Shown piece after piece: positions 1 through 9,361 of a DNA stretch of 32,766 nt. Each line of letters opens with the position of its first letter. The first letter of the stretch is position 1. The translations under genes were made by a program, and so were the position numbers. The stretch comes from Oscillospiraceae bacterium (GTDB lineage: Bacteria; Bacillota; Clostridia; Oscillospirales; Oscillospiraceae): positions 1 through 32,766 of the forward strand of contig CACWYC010000020.1 of NCBI GenBank assembly GCA_902765025.1, written 5' to 3'. The notes beneath the pieces are model-generated. The model did not search any database. It worked only from the letters and a program-made list of their open reading frames with translations, and was not told where the DNA came from.

Positions 1-1
1 G

Positions 2-460
2 TCTGCCCTATCCGGCGAAAGCGGCACAGCCTTCCCGGTGCGCAGCGCGATCCTGGAAACGCGGCTGCTTGGCCGATATCTGGAAACGCTGGGCCGAAAA
101 CACGGAATGGATGAGGCCAGAATCAAGATCTTATACTGCATGGAAAAGAGAAAGGAACCTTGCAGCATTGAGAGTCTGTGTTTGGTGACCGGTATGGGAA
201 AACCTGCTGTGATCGTGGCAATGGCCCGACTCCTGGCAGACGGACTGGTGAGGCGCGAGACGCCCCTTGGAAGCAAAGAACGCTTCTCCTTCCAGGCGCC
301 GGAGCTTACAGAGGAGCTGCAGCAGTTAGATCGGGATGTGGACACGGTGTGTTTTGCTGAATTCACGGAAGAAGAGATTCGGCAGTACCGCATCCTGGAG
401 GAACGGATCGGCAACCGGATTCTCCACCATCTGCAGGCCGAGACAGCGAAAGAATCCTAA
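2..460 (+). CDS. MarR-type winged-helix regulator, 5' end outside window
   Basis: This is probably a DNA-binding transcription regulator of the MarR winged-helix class. The frame is open to the left edge; a GTG at 38 is possible but has no ribosome-binding site, so the true start is likely outside the window. Visible parts are an N-terminal dimerisation-type helix, a helix-turn-helix region (SIESLCLVTGMGKPAVIVAMARL), a wing-like stretch (GLVRRETPLGSKERFSFQ) and a C-terminal helix starting near FTEEEIRQYRILEERI, where MarR proteins return to the dimer interface. Ligand and targets are unknown. A strong GAGGAGG site and ATG follow at 521, so a downstream gene once belonged with it. The family call rests on the overall pattern and is moderately secure. 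Confidence 0.6.
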   Translation, partial: SALSGESGTAFPVRSAILETRLLGRYLETLGRKHGMDEARIKILYCMEKRKEPCSIESLCLVTGMGKPAVIVAMARLLADGLVRRETPLGSKERFSFQAPELTEELQQLDRDVDTVCFAEFTEEEIRQYRILEERIGNRILHHLQAETAKES

Positions 461-520
461 GTCTGTATCCCGGTCAGAAACATCGCAAAGCCATCAATAC
501 GTTTTGAGGAGGGACCCTGC

Positions 521-595
521 ATGCAGGAAGTAAATCGCCCGAAAAAGCCACTCATTTATTTTTCATCACAGGAGAAGAGTTCATGCAGTTCCTGA
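521..595 (+). pseudogene. Possible ftsH start fragment, cut after about 14 codons
   Basis: A strong ribosome-binding site (GAGGAGGG, about 507-514) precedes an ATG at 521. The first 14 codons read MQEVNRPKKPLIYF, which resembles the cytoplasmic N-terminus just before the first membrane helix of clostridial FtsH proteases. After this the frame becomes low-complexity (SSQEKSSCSS) and stops at 593-595, with no membrane segment. I infer that a gene begins here and was cut off by the rearrangement that brought in the truncated insertion sequence. The ftsH identity rests on a short stretch recalled from family members and is tentative. Confidence 0.35.
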
Positions 596-1305
596 ACGCA
601 GCTTAAAAACCACAGGCTGAAAAGAGCAGATCCGTTGGCACGAATCGTTTTGAGCAGGCCGAAGAAATTCTCTATCACAGCATTGTCCAGGCAGTTACCT
701 TTTCGGCTCATACTCTGGCATATGCCTTTGGCTTCCAGCATTCTCTGGTAGTGCTTGTGCTGGTACTGCCAGCCTTGATCGGAGTGCAGAATCAGCATTG
801 TGTCATCTGGAATTTTCTCAAACGCTTTCTCCAACATGGAGGTAACCATCCCAAGCACTGGTCGATCAGAGATCGTATAGCTGACCAAGTCCTCACTGCA
901 CAGGTCAAGGATCGGGGACAGGTACAGCTTTTCCCCGAACAAGGAGAACTCTGTCACATCAGTGACCCATTTCTGGTTTGGCTTCTCCGCATAGAAGTCT
1001 CTTTCCAGAAGATTCGAGGCGATCTTCCCAACTTCACCTTTGTAAGACCGGTACTTCTTCATACGAACCTTACTGCTTAGACCCATCTGCTTCATCAGCT
1101 TCATGACCAGCTTGTGGTTGTAATGGAAGCCTCGGTTTCGCAGCTCCTGTGTCACTCGACGGTAGCCATATCTTCCCTTGTTTTCGGACGCAATCGCACA
1201 GATTTCTTCTCTTAAATCTGCGTATTTGTCCGGCTTCTTCTGGTTCTTCGTGTAGTAATAATATGTGCTGCGAGGGAGGCCGGCAACATCCAGCAACAGC
1301 GACAA
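556..1305 (-). pseudogene. IS3/IS150-type transposase orfB, 3' truncated
   Basis: This is the catalytic half of an IS3-family transposase (DDE integrase fold). It has the HTH_21-like N-terminus (LLLDVAGLPRSTYYYY, RYGYRRVTQELR) and the rve core with the acidic triad in WVTDVTEF, LHSDQGWQYQ and DNAVIENFFGLLK. Relatives continue after FFGLLK for roughly 50 residues, with a YLDYYN/RIKAKLKG-like ending. Here the sequence switches to unrelated residues and stops, so the C-terminus has been replaced. The nominal start is TTG, but the frame is open further upstream (VIWELRHEHK) into the orfA overlap, as expected for production by -1 frameshifting. The triad is intact, but loss of the tail and one element end makes activity doubtful. 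Confidence 0.8.
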
Positions 1306-1331
1306 TTTGTGTTCATGCCTCAGTTCCCATA

Positions 1332-1682
1332 TTACTTTTGCTTTCTCTCTTGCCGTACCCTCTCGGCAACCAAGGCATTCAATTTTTTTAGGTATGCGTT
1401 TTCGGCCCTCAGACGCTGCACTTCTGCTAGCAGATCTTCTTCGACCTCTGGCTTTAGCTTTTTTGCTGGACGTCCTTTGCTCCTTCGTCCACGACGCTCA
1501 ATGTACAGCCCTTCCGGACCTTCTTCAAGGTAAATTCGCTCCCAAGCGGCTACTCGCTTGTCGTCGCCTACATCAAATTGCCGCGCTGCTTCACAGTAGC
1601 TCAGCTTCTCTTTCATCATGGCCTCTACGACCTGTTGCTTGAATTCGCCGGTGTATCTCTTATTCGGTATTCCTTTTGGCAT
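1332..1682 (-). CDS. IS3/IS150-type transposase orfA (DNA-binding helper)
   Basis: OrfA of an IS3-family element supplies the helix-turn-helix DNA-binding part of the OrfAB transposase. The ATG at 1682 is chosen because the protein then begins MPKGIPNKRYTGEF, the usual start; an upstream ATG lies in the inverted-repeat region. A helix-turn-helix (LSYCEAARQFDV, then VAAWERIYLEEG) is followed by a basic stretch (RRGRRSKGRPAKK) and a C-terminal leucine-zipper-like coiled coil (EDLLAEVQRLRAENAYLKKLNAL). The end, RKQK-stop, contains an A-rich AAAAG where a -1 shift would enter orfB. It appears full length at about 116 residues. Confidence 0.8.
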   Translation of the reverse strand: MPKGIPNKRYTGEFKQQVVEAMMKEKLSYCEAARQFDVGDDKRVAAWERIYLEEGPEGLYIERRGRRSKGRPAKKLKPEVEEDLLAEVQRLRAENAYLKKLNALVAERVRQERKQK

Positions 1683-1689
1683 AAAACAA

Positions 1690-1735
1690 CACCCCATTCG
1701 TTAGTAGTATACCATACTGTCTAACAAATGGGGTG
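1690..1735. repeat. Inverted repeat at the IS end, upstream of orfA
   Basis: Arms at 1690-1704 (CACCCCATTCGTTAG) and 1721-1735 (CTAACAAATGGGGTG) pair with one mismatch around a 16-base spacer. The right arm overlaps the terminal inverted repeat. In RNA read from outside, this hairpin would lie just before the orfA start and could limit translation from read-through transcripts; that role is inferred. Confidence 0.6.
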
Positions 1736-1765
1736 CTGTTCACGTGGGCTGTCCGGCGATACATT

Positions 1766-2572
1766 TCAGGTTTTACAAAGCGGCTCTGACACTGTCTTGT
1801 TGAAAAAGGCGATCACCGGGCCAAAGCCGAAGGCTGAAACCAGGGTTCCCAGTCCGACGATCCCGCCTGCAAGAAAGCAGATCAGCGCACAGCTTCCGTC
1901 ACAGAGGATCCGGCACCAGAAGTACGGGAGCTTTGGCAGCTTCCGATCCAGGATCAGCGCCAGTGCGTCATAGGGCACGATCACCGCCGCGTCGCCCCAG
2001 GCGCAGGAGCCGTCATAGAGCGTATCGAAGAAGGAGGGCTTGGCCGTTCGGCGCGGGGAGATATTGCAGACCTTGCCGTCCGGGTACTGATCCACCCGGC
2101 ATTCCGCCAGCCACCGGGCATAGACGGGATAGGCGTCCATCAGGCGGATGCCCGTGTGGCAGTAAAGCCCCGCGTCGCCGGTCCAGCCGCTGCGCTCCCG
2201 CTGGGGGCAGTCGGTGGGGATATCCACGAAGTTGGACTTCTCGCTCCACACCGCGTTGCGGAACAGCTGATTGACCAGCGCATGGTCGCAGGTGAAGGAC
2301 GCCGTTTCATCCATGTCGGAGTAGACCGCGTGGGCGGTGAACTCGCTGCCGTCGATGGGAAGGTCTGTCTCCACCAGCACGTATTGGAAACCGAAGATGC
2401 ACAGCGTAGGCGTATATTCGTTCAGGCCGTCCTTGCAGGTATATTCCACCACCTGATGCAGCTCGCCGCTTTTGCGGCCGACGGTTTGGAGGTTTTGGTC
2501 AGAGAACTCTCCGTCCGCGCCGATGTACTCGCCGTGGGTCAGTTTGATGCTCTGCCCGGCACTTGCATTCAA
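1766..2572 (-). pseudogene. Chimera: alpha-L-rhamnosidase (GH78) piece fused to YczE/YitT-like tail
   Basis: Two unrelated gene pieces share one open frame. The first about 200 residues match the middle of family 78 alpha-L-rhamnosidases: a beta-sandwich region (IKLTHGEYIGADGEFSDQNLQ) and the start of the catalytic barrel with the characteristic VDIPTDCPQRERSGWTGDA and WGDAAVIVPY. The catalytic half of the barrel is missing. From about DALALILDRKLPKLPYFW onward the protein is hydrophobic and glycine-rich (GGIVGLGTLVSAFGFGPVIAFFNK), like the C-terminus of a YczE/YitT-type membrane protein. The junction lies at about 1955-1980. The nominal TTG start has no ribosome-binding site and the frame stays open upstream, so the 5' end is also lost. 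It cannot be a working rhamnosidase. Confidence 0.7.
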
Positions 2573-2617
2573 CTTGAAGGAGGCATAGCCCGCAGTTATT
2601 ATAGAACCGGAATTGCG

Positions 2618-2662
2618 AACAGGCGCCCGAAAGCCACGGATAATGGCTATCGGGCGCCTGTT
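2618..2662 (+). terminator. Hairpin with 19-bp stem, possible terminator
   Basis: AACAGGCGCCCGA-AAGCCA (2618-2636) pairs with TGGCTA-TCGGGCGCCTGTT (2644-2662), with one mismatch and a 7-base loop. A short T-rich stretch (TTTTCTAAT) follows on the plus strand; the minus strand has no good U-tract. It lies between the chimeric pseudogene and the DUF1801 gene. It may be a weak terminator or the end of a lost element. Confidence 0.5.
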
Positions 2663-2693
2663 TTCTAATGATGAAACGAAGGCCTGCTTGGTG

Positions 2694-2975
2694 CTATTTC
2701 CTGTTTTTGCTAAAGCTCCAATTTGCGATCTCGGCGATCAGCTCCAATGGCAGTTCTTTGCTGTTGGGCAATTGTATTGTGCCTTTGCCGGTCTTATACG
2801 GCTTCAGTTGAACCGAAAATTCTTCAATTGCCTCCGACCCGGGGTAAAGACCGATGTGGTTCTTTGCAGAGGCGAAATGGATGATGTTGCGGCCTTTCCA
2901 GAACGTGGGCATACCCCACGATATACGTTCTTCCGCATCCGGGATCGCCCTGCGGATAGTATCGTAGATCGCCAT
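2694..2975 (-). CDS. DUF1801 (YdhG-like) domain protein, start damaged
   Basis: A small protein of the DUF1801/YdhG-like fold, a family sometimes described as iron-chaperone-like but without a firm function. Conserved features are PDAEERISWGMPTFWKGRNI, HFASAKNHIGLYPG and KGTIQLP. The ATG at 2975 lacks a ribosome-binding site. The same frame continues upstream with family-like residues (TIQDYILQQDESIRPRLMAIYDTI) but without a start codon. An ATG at 3042 is out of frame by one base, next to a run of four Gs; three Gs would give MGTRTTIQDY. The native gene was therefore probably 2694-3042 and carries a one-base insertion, or a sequencing error, at its start. Confidence 0.65.
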   Translation of the reverse strand: MAIYDTIRRAIPDAEERISWGMPTFWKGRNIIHFASAKNHIGLYPGSEAIEEFSVQLKPYKTGKGTIQLPNSKELPLELIAEIANWSFSKNRK

Positions 2976-3042
2976 CAGGCGGGGCCTGATGGATTCATCC
3001 TGCTGTAAAATGTAGTCCTGAATGGTCGTGCGTGTACCCCAT

Positions 3043-3399
3043 TAATCGTTTCGTTTACGCTAAAACGCCTTAATTCTCACAAGTGCTTGTCGAACCTGTA
3101 CAGCTCCTGCCGTTTTTCTTCTGCCTTGTTCTGCTCGCGTTCTCTTGTTCATCCGGTCCAAATCAACAGATGTATAGAGCGCCGGCGATGGGCCGATTTC
3201 CGGGCAAAATTTGGACAGGATGTTGCGATTGTTTTCCGTGGATTTCCCGCAGACCGCCTTGAAGGCCGTCAGCAATTCCGGATGGCTGCATCATACATGA
3301 AGACTGACGGCATGTCAATCCTTGAGCTGCTTTTCTGCCAGCGCCTTATTCCGAGATGCGCTCAGGAAGTAAGGAAAGCTGATTTAGACAAGTCACGCA
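3043..3399. other. Stretch without a recognisable gene
   Basis: Short frames exist on both strands. On the minus strand 3275-3060 reads through TAFKAVCGKSTENNRNILSK and ends ALVRIKAF. A second minus frame ends REREQNKAEEKRQELYRFDK-HL just before 3083, which looks like the charged C-terminus of a decayed protein. Neither has a credible start or ribosome-binding site and I recognise no family. Best read as gene debris beyond the 3' end of pyrG. Confidence 0.3.
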
Positions 3400-5153
<1,754 letters not shown>

Positions 5154-5169
5154 ATTGTTCAACACGGTG

Positions 5170-5198
5170 AGGATACACCGGGAATATCGGTTTGTCAA
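5170..5198 (-). promoter_or_regulatory. pyrG promoter, TTGACA-17-TATCCT
   Basis: The minus strand carries TTGACA (5198-5193), a 17-base spacer and TATCCT (5175-5170). The predicted start is near 5163-5165, about 10-12 bases before the terminator stem. The -35 box overlaps the last codons of the ANTAR regulator gene. Confidence 0.75.
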
Positions 5199-5779
5199 GA
5201 ATATGTTTTGATAATGTTTTCCGCGGCCCGGCGCTTGGTGATACGCTGATCCATGCTTTGCTTTTCAATGTAGCGCTGGGCATCGGCCTCCGTCATGTGC
5301 AGGCATTCGATCAAGAGCCATTTGGCCCGGTTCACAAGGCGGATCTCCTCGATTTTGTCCTCCACGCTCTGCTGCTTCTGCTCCATGCGCCGCAGCCTTT
5401 CCCGCTGGGCGCAGAGCATGCGCAGGCTCTGGCGCACAACGGCGCTGCTGCTGGGCATGGAAAGCGTCATCACGCCGTACTCCATCACCCTGGCGTTTAC
5501 GCCGTCGTACAGCTCCGCTTTGACAAACAGCAGCGCCCCTGCCGCGCTGTCAAGGCAGACGTCTATGGCGAGCTGGGTGCCGAAGTCGTCCTTCAGCGGT
5601 GTGTGAATCAGCACCAGGTCATAATTGCCGCCCAGCAGCATCCGCCTGGCCTCGCCCACGCTCCCGGCGCTCTGCACCGGGTAATACTCCGATCCGGGCA
5701 GGAGGGCGCGCAGCTGCGTATCCAGTTTTTCCGATGCGGAGACGATCAAAACGGAATAGGTCCGTTCCTGAAAAATCAC
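5195..5779 (-). CDS. ANTAR-domain RNA-binding regulator with degenerate receiver domain
   Basis: Probably a transcription antiterminator that binds leader RNA. Residues 1-120 resemble a response-regulator receiver (TYSVLIVSASEKLD, YDLVLIHTPL), but the phospho-acceptor Asp is replaced by His59 and the acidic pair after strand 1 is absent. A coiled coil follows (RERLRRMEQKQQSVEDKIEE). The C-terminal ANTAR three-helix domain (about 130-185) contains KWLLIECLHMTEADAQRYIE and ITKRRAAENII. ANTAR proteins bind paired hexaloop hairpins and prevent terminators from forming. The gene follows glnA after 42 bases with a GGGGGGAG site, so the two form an operon. The context implies control of glutamine genes, possibly by glutamine synthetase-dependent or ligand signals rather than phosphorylation. 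Confidence 0.85.
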   Translation of the reverse strand: MIFQERTYSVLIVSASEKLDTQLRALLPGSEYYPVQSAGSVGEARRMLLGGNYDLVLIHTPLKDDFGTQLAIDVCLDSAAGALLFVKAELYDGVNARVMEYGVMTLSMPSSSAVVRQSLRMLCAQRERLRRMEQKQQSVEDKIEEIRLVNRAKWLLIECLHMTEADAQRYIEKQSMDQRITKRRAAENIIKTYS

Positions 5780-5821
5780 ACGCTCCCCCCTTTTTTTGCA
5801 CGATGCGGTTATTACGATGGC

Positions 5822-7033
5822 CTATCGTGTGCAATATGCGGCGATGATGGCCTGGGGAACGTAGCGCCGCACAAAGTCGCTGTGCAGCGCCAGGTCATTG
5901 GCCTGGCGCAGCGAGGCGGGCAGACGGCGGAAGCCCCGAAGCACTTCCTCCGGCGCCGTAAAGAGATTGCAGTCGGCGCTGGGGGGCAGGGGCATATCCG
6001 CCTCGATGCCGTCCAGTCCCGCGTGCATCAGCAGGGCAAAGGCCAGGTAGGGGTTCACGCCGGGGTCGGCAGAGCGCAGCTCGGCCCGCTTGTGGAGGCC
6101 CGGGGTCGCGGGGATGCGGATGAGCTGGGAGCGGTTTTCGCTGGACCAGGAGATGTAACCCGGCGCTTTCCGGCTGCCCAGACGGAGATAGGAGTCCTCC
6201 GTGGGGTTGAGAAAGGCGGTGATCTCCCGGATGCGGGCCATGATGCCCGCCATCACCTGGGGGAGCAGGTCGCGCCCGTCCCGGCTCTCCACGGAGATAT
6301 TGATGTGCAGCCCGTTGCCCGCCTGATCCGGCAGCGGCTTGGGTGAGAAATCCGCCGCAAGACCATTGCGCGCCACGATGGCCTCCACCACCGCGCGGAA
6401 GGTCACGGCGTTGTCGGCTGCGGCCAGGGGATCGGAGTAGCGGAAGTCGATCTCGTTCTGCCCGGGCCCCTCCTCGTGGTGGGAGCACTCCGGCTGTATG
6501 CCCATCTGGCTGAGCGTCAGGCAGATTTCGCGCCGCACGTTTTCCCCCTTGTCCATGGGGGCGATGTCCATGTAGCCCGCCCGGTCGAAGGGGATCCTGG
6601 TGGGCTCCCCGTCCTGGTCGGTTTTGAAGAGATAAAACTCCATCTCCGTGCCGAAGGCGAAGGAGATGCCCAGCTTTTCCGAGCGCTCCACAGCCTTTCG
6701 CAGCAGGGCACGGGAATCTGTCTCCAGCGTGGTGCCGTCGGGATAGGCAACGCCGCAGAACATACGCACCACCTTGCCGTTCTCGCCTCGCCAGGGCAGG
6801 GAGGCCAGCGCGGTGGGGTCGGGGCGCAGAAAGAGGTCGGAGCGTACCTCGCCGCCGAAGCCGGCAATGGCGGAGGCATCTATGGCGATGCCGTGCCGGA
6901 AGGCCCGCTCCAGCTCCGTGGGCAAAATGGCGATGTTCTTCTGCTTTCCGAATACATCGCAGAAGGCCAGGCGGATGAAGCGCACATCCTCCTGCTCCAC
7001 ATATTGGCGTACTTCCTGTTCGGTAAAGTCCAT
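5822..7033 (-). CDS. glnA: Glutamine synthetase, type I-like, short form
   Basis: ATP-dependent amidation of glutamate to glutamine. Recognisable parts are the N-terminal beta-grasp segment ([18 protein letters not shown]), the metal-binding [10 protein letters not shown], the [20 protein letters not shown] motif, the [11 protein letters not shown]-site motif, [13 protein letters not shown] and [18 protein letters not shown]. At 403 residues it is shorter than the usual 440-470, mainly at the C-terminus, and no adenylylation Tyr motif is seen. The ATG at 7033 follows AAAGGAG. It is co-transcribed with the ANTAR gene from a TTGACA promoter and is divergent from the type III synthetase. Such short glutamine synthetase-like proteins could have another amine or acid substrate, but the active-site motifs support true synthetase activity. 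Confidence 0.85.
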   Translation of the reverse strand: MDFTEQEVRQYVEQEDVRFIRLAFCDVFGKQKNIAILPTELERAFRHGIAIDASAIAGFGGEVRSDLFLRPDPTALASLPWRGENGKVVRMFCGVAYPDGTTLETDSRALLRKAVERSEKLGISFAFGTEMEFYLFKTDQDGEPTRIPFDRAGYMDIAPMDKGENVRREICLTLSQMGIQPECSHHEEGPGQNEIDFRYSDPLAAADNAVTFRAVVEAIVARNGLAADFSPKPLPDQAGNGLHINISVESRDGRDLLPQVMAGIMARIREITAFLNPTEDSYLRLGSRKAPGYISWSSENRSQLIRIPATPGLHKRAELRSADPGVNPYLAFALLMHAGLDGIEADMPLPPSADCNLFTAPEEVLRGFRRLPASLRQANDLALHSDFVRRYVPQAIIAAYCTR

Positions 7034-7070
7034 GTTGACAGGCTCCTTTCCGCTTCGTTCAATATGCTGA

Positions 7071-7100
7071 AAGATACCATTACTCGAATTACTTTGTCAA
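7071..7100 (-). promoter_or_regulatory. glnA-ANTAR operon promoter, TTGACA-18-TATCTT
   Basis: The minus strand shows TTGACA (7100-7095), an 18-base spacer and TATCTT (7076-7071). The leader of about 30 bases contains only the AAAGGAG site before ATG 7033, with no terminator hairpin. It is arranged back to back with the glnN promoter. Confidence 0.65.
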
Positions 7101-7129
7101 TGCAAATGGCTGAAAAACTTTGCGTGAAC

Positions 7130-7158
7130 TTGACAAAACCGGCCCGCGGGTCTATACT
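7130..7158 (+). promoter_or_regulatory. glnN operon promoter, TTGACA-17-TATACT
   Basis: TTGACA (7130-7135), a 17-base spacer and TATACT (7153-7158) form a near-consensus vegetative promoter. The start is expected near 7164-7166, only a few bases before the terminator stem at 7171. A strong promoter directly followed by a terminator suggests control after initiation. Confidence 0.8.
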
Positions 7159-7169
7159 CACCAACATCT

Positions 7170-7227
7170 TGAGACAACGGCGTCTCAGAGGGCTCAGTGC
7201 CCCCTGCGCGCCGTTGTCTCTTTTTTT
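7170..7227 (+). promoter_or_regulatory. glnN leader attenuator: terminator overlapping an ANTAR-type hexaloop hairpin
   Basis: The terminator stem pairs GAGACAACGGCG (7171-7182) with CGCCGTTGTCTC (7209-7220), 12 perfect pairs, followed by seven Ts (7221-7227). The same 5' arm can form a competing hairpin, TGAGAC (7170-7175) with GTCTCA (7182-7187), closing a six-base loop AACGGC. This has A at loop position 1 and G at position 4, the signature recognised by ANTAR proteins. The two structures exclude each other. Known ANTAR targets have two such hairpins; next to it (7189-7204) is only a GGGC/GCCC hairpin without a clear hexaloop, so the match is partial. Confidence 0.7.
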
Positions 7228-7255
7228 GCAGTCAAATCGTGAAAGGGTGAATCAT

Positions 7256-9349
7256 ATGCAATCTGTACCGGAATCATTCGGCAGCCTTGTGTTTGACGAC
7301 CGCGCCATGAAGGCCCGCCTCTCCGGGCAGGTCTACCACGCCATGAAGCAGACCATGAAGAAGGGCCAGCCTCTTGACCCCGAGGTGGCCGACGCTGTGG
7401 CTGCCGCCATGCGGGACTGGGCCGTAGAGCGGGGGGCTACCCACTTTACCCACTGGTTCCAGCCGCTGAACGGTGTCACGGCGGAGAAGCACGACGGCTT
7501 CCTCTCCCCGGCGCCTGACGGCGGCGTCATCATGGAGTTTTCCGGCAAGGAGCTGATCCGCGGGGAGCCGGATGCCAGCTCCTTCCCCTCCGGCGGCCTG
7601 CGTGCCACCTTTGAGGCCCGGGGCTATACCGCGTGGGATCCCACCTCCTACGCCTTCATCAAGGGGAAGGTGCTGTGCATCCCCACGGCGTTCTGCTCCT
7701 ACGGCGGCGAGGCGCTGGACAAAAAGACGCCGCTGCTGCGCTCCATGGAGGCGCTGAACCGGGAGGCTCTGCGGATCCTGCGGCTGTTCGGCAACGGCGA
7801 TGTCACCCACGTCACCTGCGCGGTGGGCCCGGAGCAGGAGTATTTCCTTGTGGACAGGGGGCTTTACAAGCAGCGCCGCGATCTGGTTTATACCGGGCGA
7901 ACGCTGTTTGGCGCCAAGCCCCCAAAGGGCCAGGAGCTGGACGACCACTATTTCGGTGTCATCAAGCCCCGGGTGCAGGCCTACATGGAGGAACTGAACG
8001 AGGAGCTCTGGAAGCTGGGTATCCTGGCCAAGACGGAGCACAACGAGGTGGCCCCCTGCCAGCATGAGCTGGCGCCTATTTACACCACCGCCAACATCGC
8101 AACAGACCACAACCAGCTCACCATGGAGGTGATGCAGAAGGTGGCGGAGAAGCACGGCCTTGTGTGCCTGCTGCATGAAAAGCCCTTCGCAGGCGTCAAC
8201 GGCTCCGGCAAGCACAACAACTGGTCCCTTGCCACCGACACCGGCGTGAACCTGCTGTCCCCCGGCGAGTCCCCCTATGAAAACGCCCAGTTTCTGCTGT
8301 TTCTGGTGGCGGTGCTGGAGGCCGTGGACGAATACGCCGACCTGCTGCGGGCCAGCGTTGCCACCGCCGGCAACGACCACCGCCTGGGTGCCAACGAGGC
8401 GCCGCCCGCTGTGGTGTCCGTCTTTTTGGGCGATGAGCTGACGGCGGTGCTGGAGGCGCTGGAAAAGGAGGAGCCCTACGCCGGAACGGAGAGACCGGAG
8501 ATGATGCTGGGCGTGCTGACCCTGCCCCGCTTCCTGCGGGACAACACCGACCGCAACCGCACCTCTCCCTTTGCCTTTACGGGCAACAAGTTTGAGTTCC
8601 GCATGGTGGGCTCGTCCAACTCCATCGCCTGCGCCAACATCATGCTGAACGCCGCCGTGGCGGACACGCTGGGCAAATTCGCCGACGCGCTGGAAAGCAG
8701 CACGGACTTTGACGCCGCGCTCCACGCCCTGCTGGTGAAGAGCCTCAAGGCCCACAAGCGCATTCTCTTCAACGGCAACGGCTACGACGACGCCTGGATC
8801 GAGGAGGCCACCCGTGTGCGGGGCCTCCACAACCTGCGCACCACCCCCGACGCAATGAAGGCACTGCTGGATGAGAAGAACATGGCGATGCTGCTGCGGC
8901 AGAAGGTCTATTCCGAGACGGAGCTGCGCTCCCGCTATGAAATCATGCTGGAAAACTACTGCAAGACCATTGCCATCGAGGCCAACACCATGGCGGAGAT
9001 GACCCGAAAGGAGATCCTGCCCGCCGTGACCCGCTACTGCGCCGCCGTGGCGGAGGGCGCAGGCAAGAAACGTGCCCTGGTGCCCACGCTGCGCTGCGCC
9101 TATGAGACGGAGCTGGTGGAAAAACTCTCGGCGCTGTCCGACCGGATCGCAAAGAGCGCCGAGGCGCTGGAGGCCACGCTGGCGCAGCTCTCCGCCGTGA
9201 CGGAGACCGCCGCCCTGTCCGAGGTGATTCGGGATTCACTGCTGCCGGGGATGACGCAGCTGCGCGCCGCGGCCGATGAGGCGGAGGTGATGACCGCCAG
9301 AGAGTACTGGCCATTCCCCACCTACGGCGAACTACTTTTTGCCCTGTAA
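7256..9349 (+). CDS. glnN: Glutamine synthetase, type III
   Basis: Large type III glutamine synthetase (about 697 residues, normal for the family), a dodecamer forming glutamine from glutamate and ammonia with ATP. Family motifs are [36 protein letters not shown] and [10 protein letters not shown] near the N-terminus, [41 protein letters not shown] and [20 protein letters not shown] in the catalytic core, and a helical C-terminal extension. The ATG at 7256 follows GAAAGGGTGA; upstream in-frame sequence is the leader and is not coding. It heads the operon glnN-glmS-guaA-asnB, so glutamine is made by the first gene and used by the next three. Expression probably depends on passing the leader terminator. 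Confidence 0.95.
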   Translation: MQSVPESFGSLVFDDRAMKARLSGQVYHAMKQTMKKGQPLDPEVADAVAAAMRDWAVERGATHFTHWFQPLNGVTAEKHDGFLSPAPDGGVIMEFSGKELIRGEPDASSFPSGGLRATFEARGYTAWDPTSYAFIKGKVLCIPTAFCSYGGEALDKKTPLLRSMEALNREALRILRLFGNGDVTHVTCAVGPEQEYFLVDRGLYKQRRDLVYTGRTLFGAKPPKGQELDDHYFGVIKPRVQAYMEELNEELWKLGILAKTEHNEVAPCQHELAPIYTTANIATDHNQLTMEVMQKVAEKHGLVCLLHEKPFAGVNGSGKHNNWSLATDTGVNLLSPGESPYENAQFLLFLVAVLEAVDEYADLLRASVATAGNDHRLGANEAPPAVVSVFLGDELTAVLEALEKEEPYAGTERPEMMLGVLTLPRFLRDNTDRNRTSPFAFTGNKFEFRMVGSSNSIACANIMLNAAVADTLGKFADALESSTDFDAALHALLVKSLKAHKRILFNGNGYDDAWIEEATRVRGLHNLRTTPDAMKALLDEKNMAMLLRQKVYSETELRSRYEIMLENYCKTIAIEANTMAEMTRKEILPAVTRYCAAVAEGAGKKRALVPTLRCAYETELVEKLSALSDRIAKSAEALEATLAQLSAVTETAALSEVIRDSLLPGMTQLRAAADEAEVMTAREYWPFPTYGELLFAL

Positions 9350-9361
9350 AGGAGAGACATT

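Larger units (their letters stand above)
649..1742 (-). mobile_element. IS3-family (IS150-group) insertion sequence, one end lost
   Basis: The element carries orfA and orfB in the usual -1 relation. Its orfA-proximal end lies near 1742, where the minus strand reads TGAACAGCACCCCATTTG, a TG-starting terminal repeat of the expected kind. A near-perfect inverted repeat (1690-1704 with 1721-1735, core CACCCCATT) sits between this end and orfA. The opposite end is missing: transposase similarity stops just after FFGLLK near position 649 and no matching terminal repeat is seen between 461 and 649. The element is therefore probably immobile on its own. Confidence 0.75.

Noticed and set aside
1305..1345. 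orfA/orfB break in the IS as a mutation
   Set aside because: The -1 relation with an A-rich overlap is the normal programmed frameshift of IS3-family elements.
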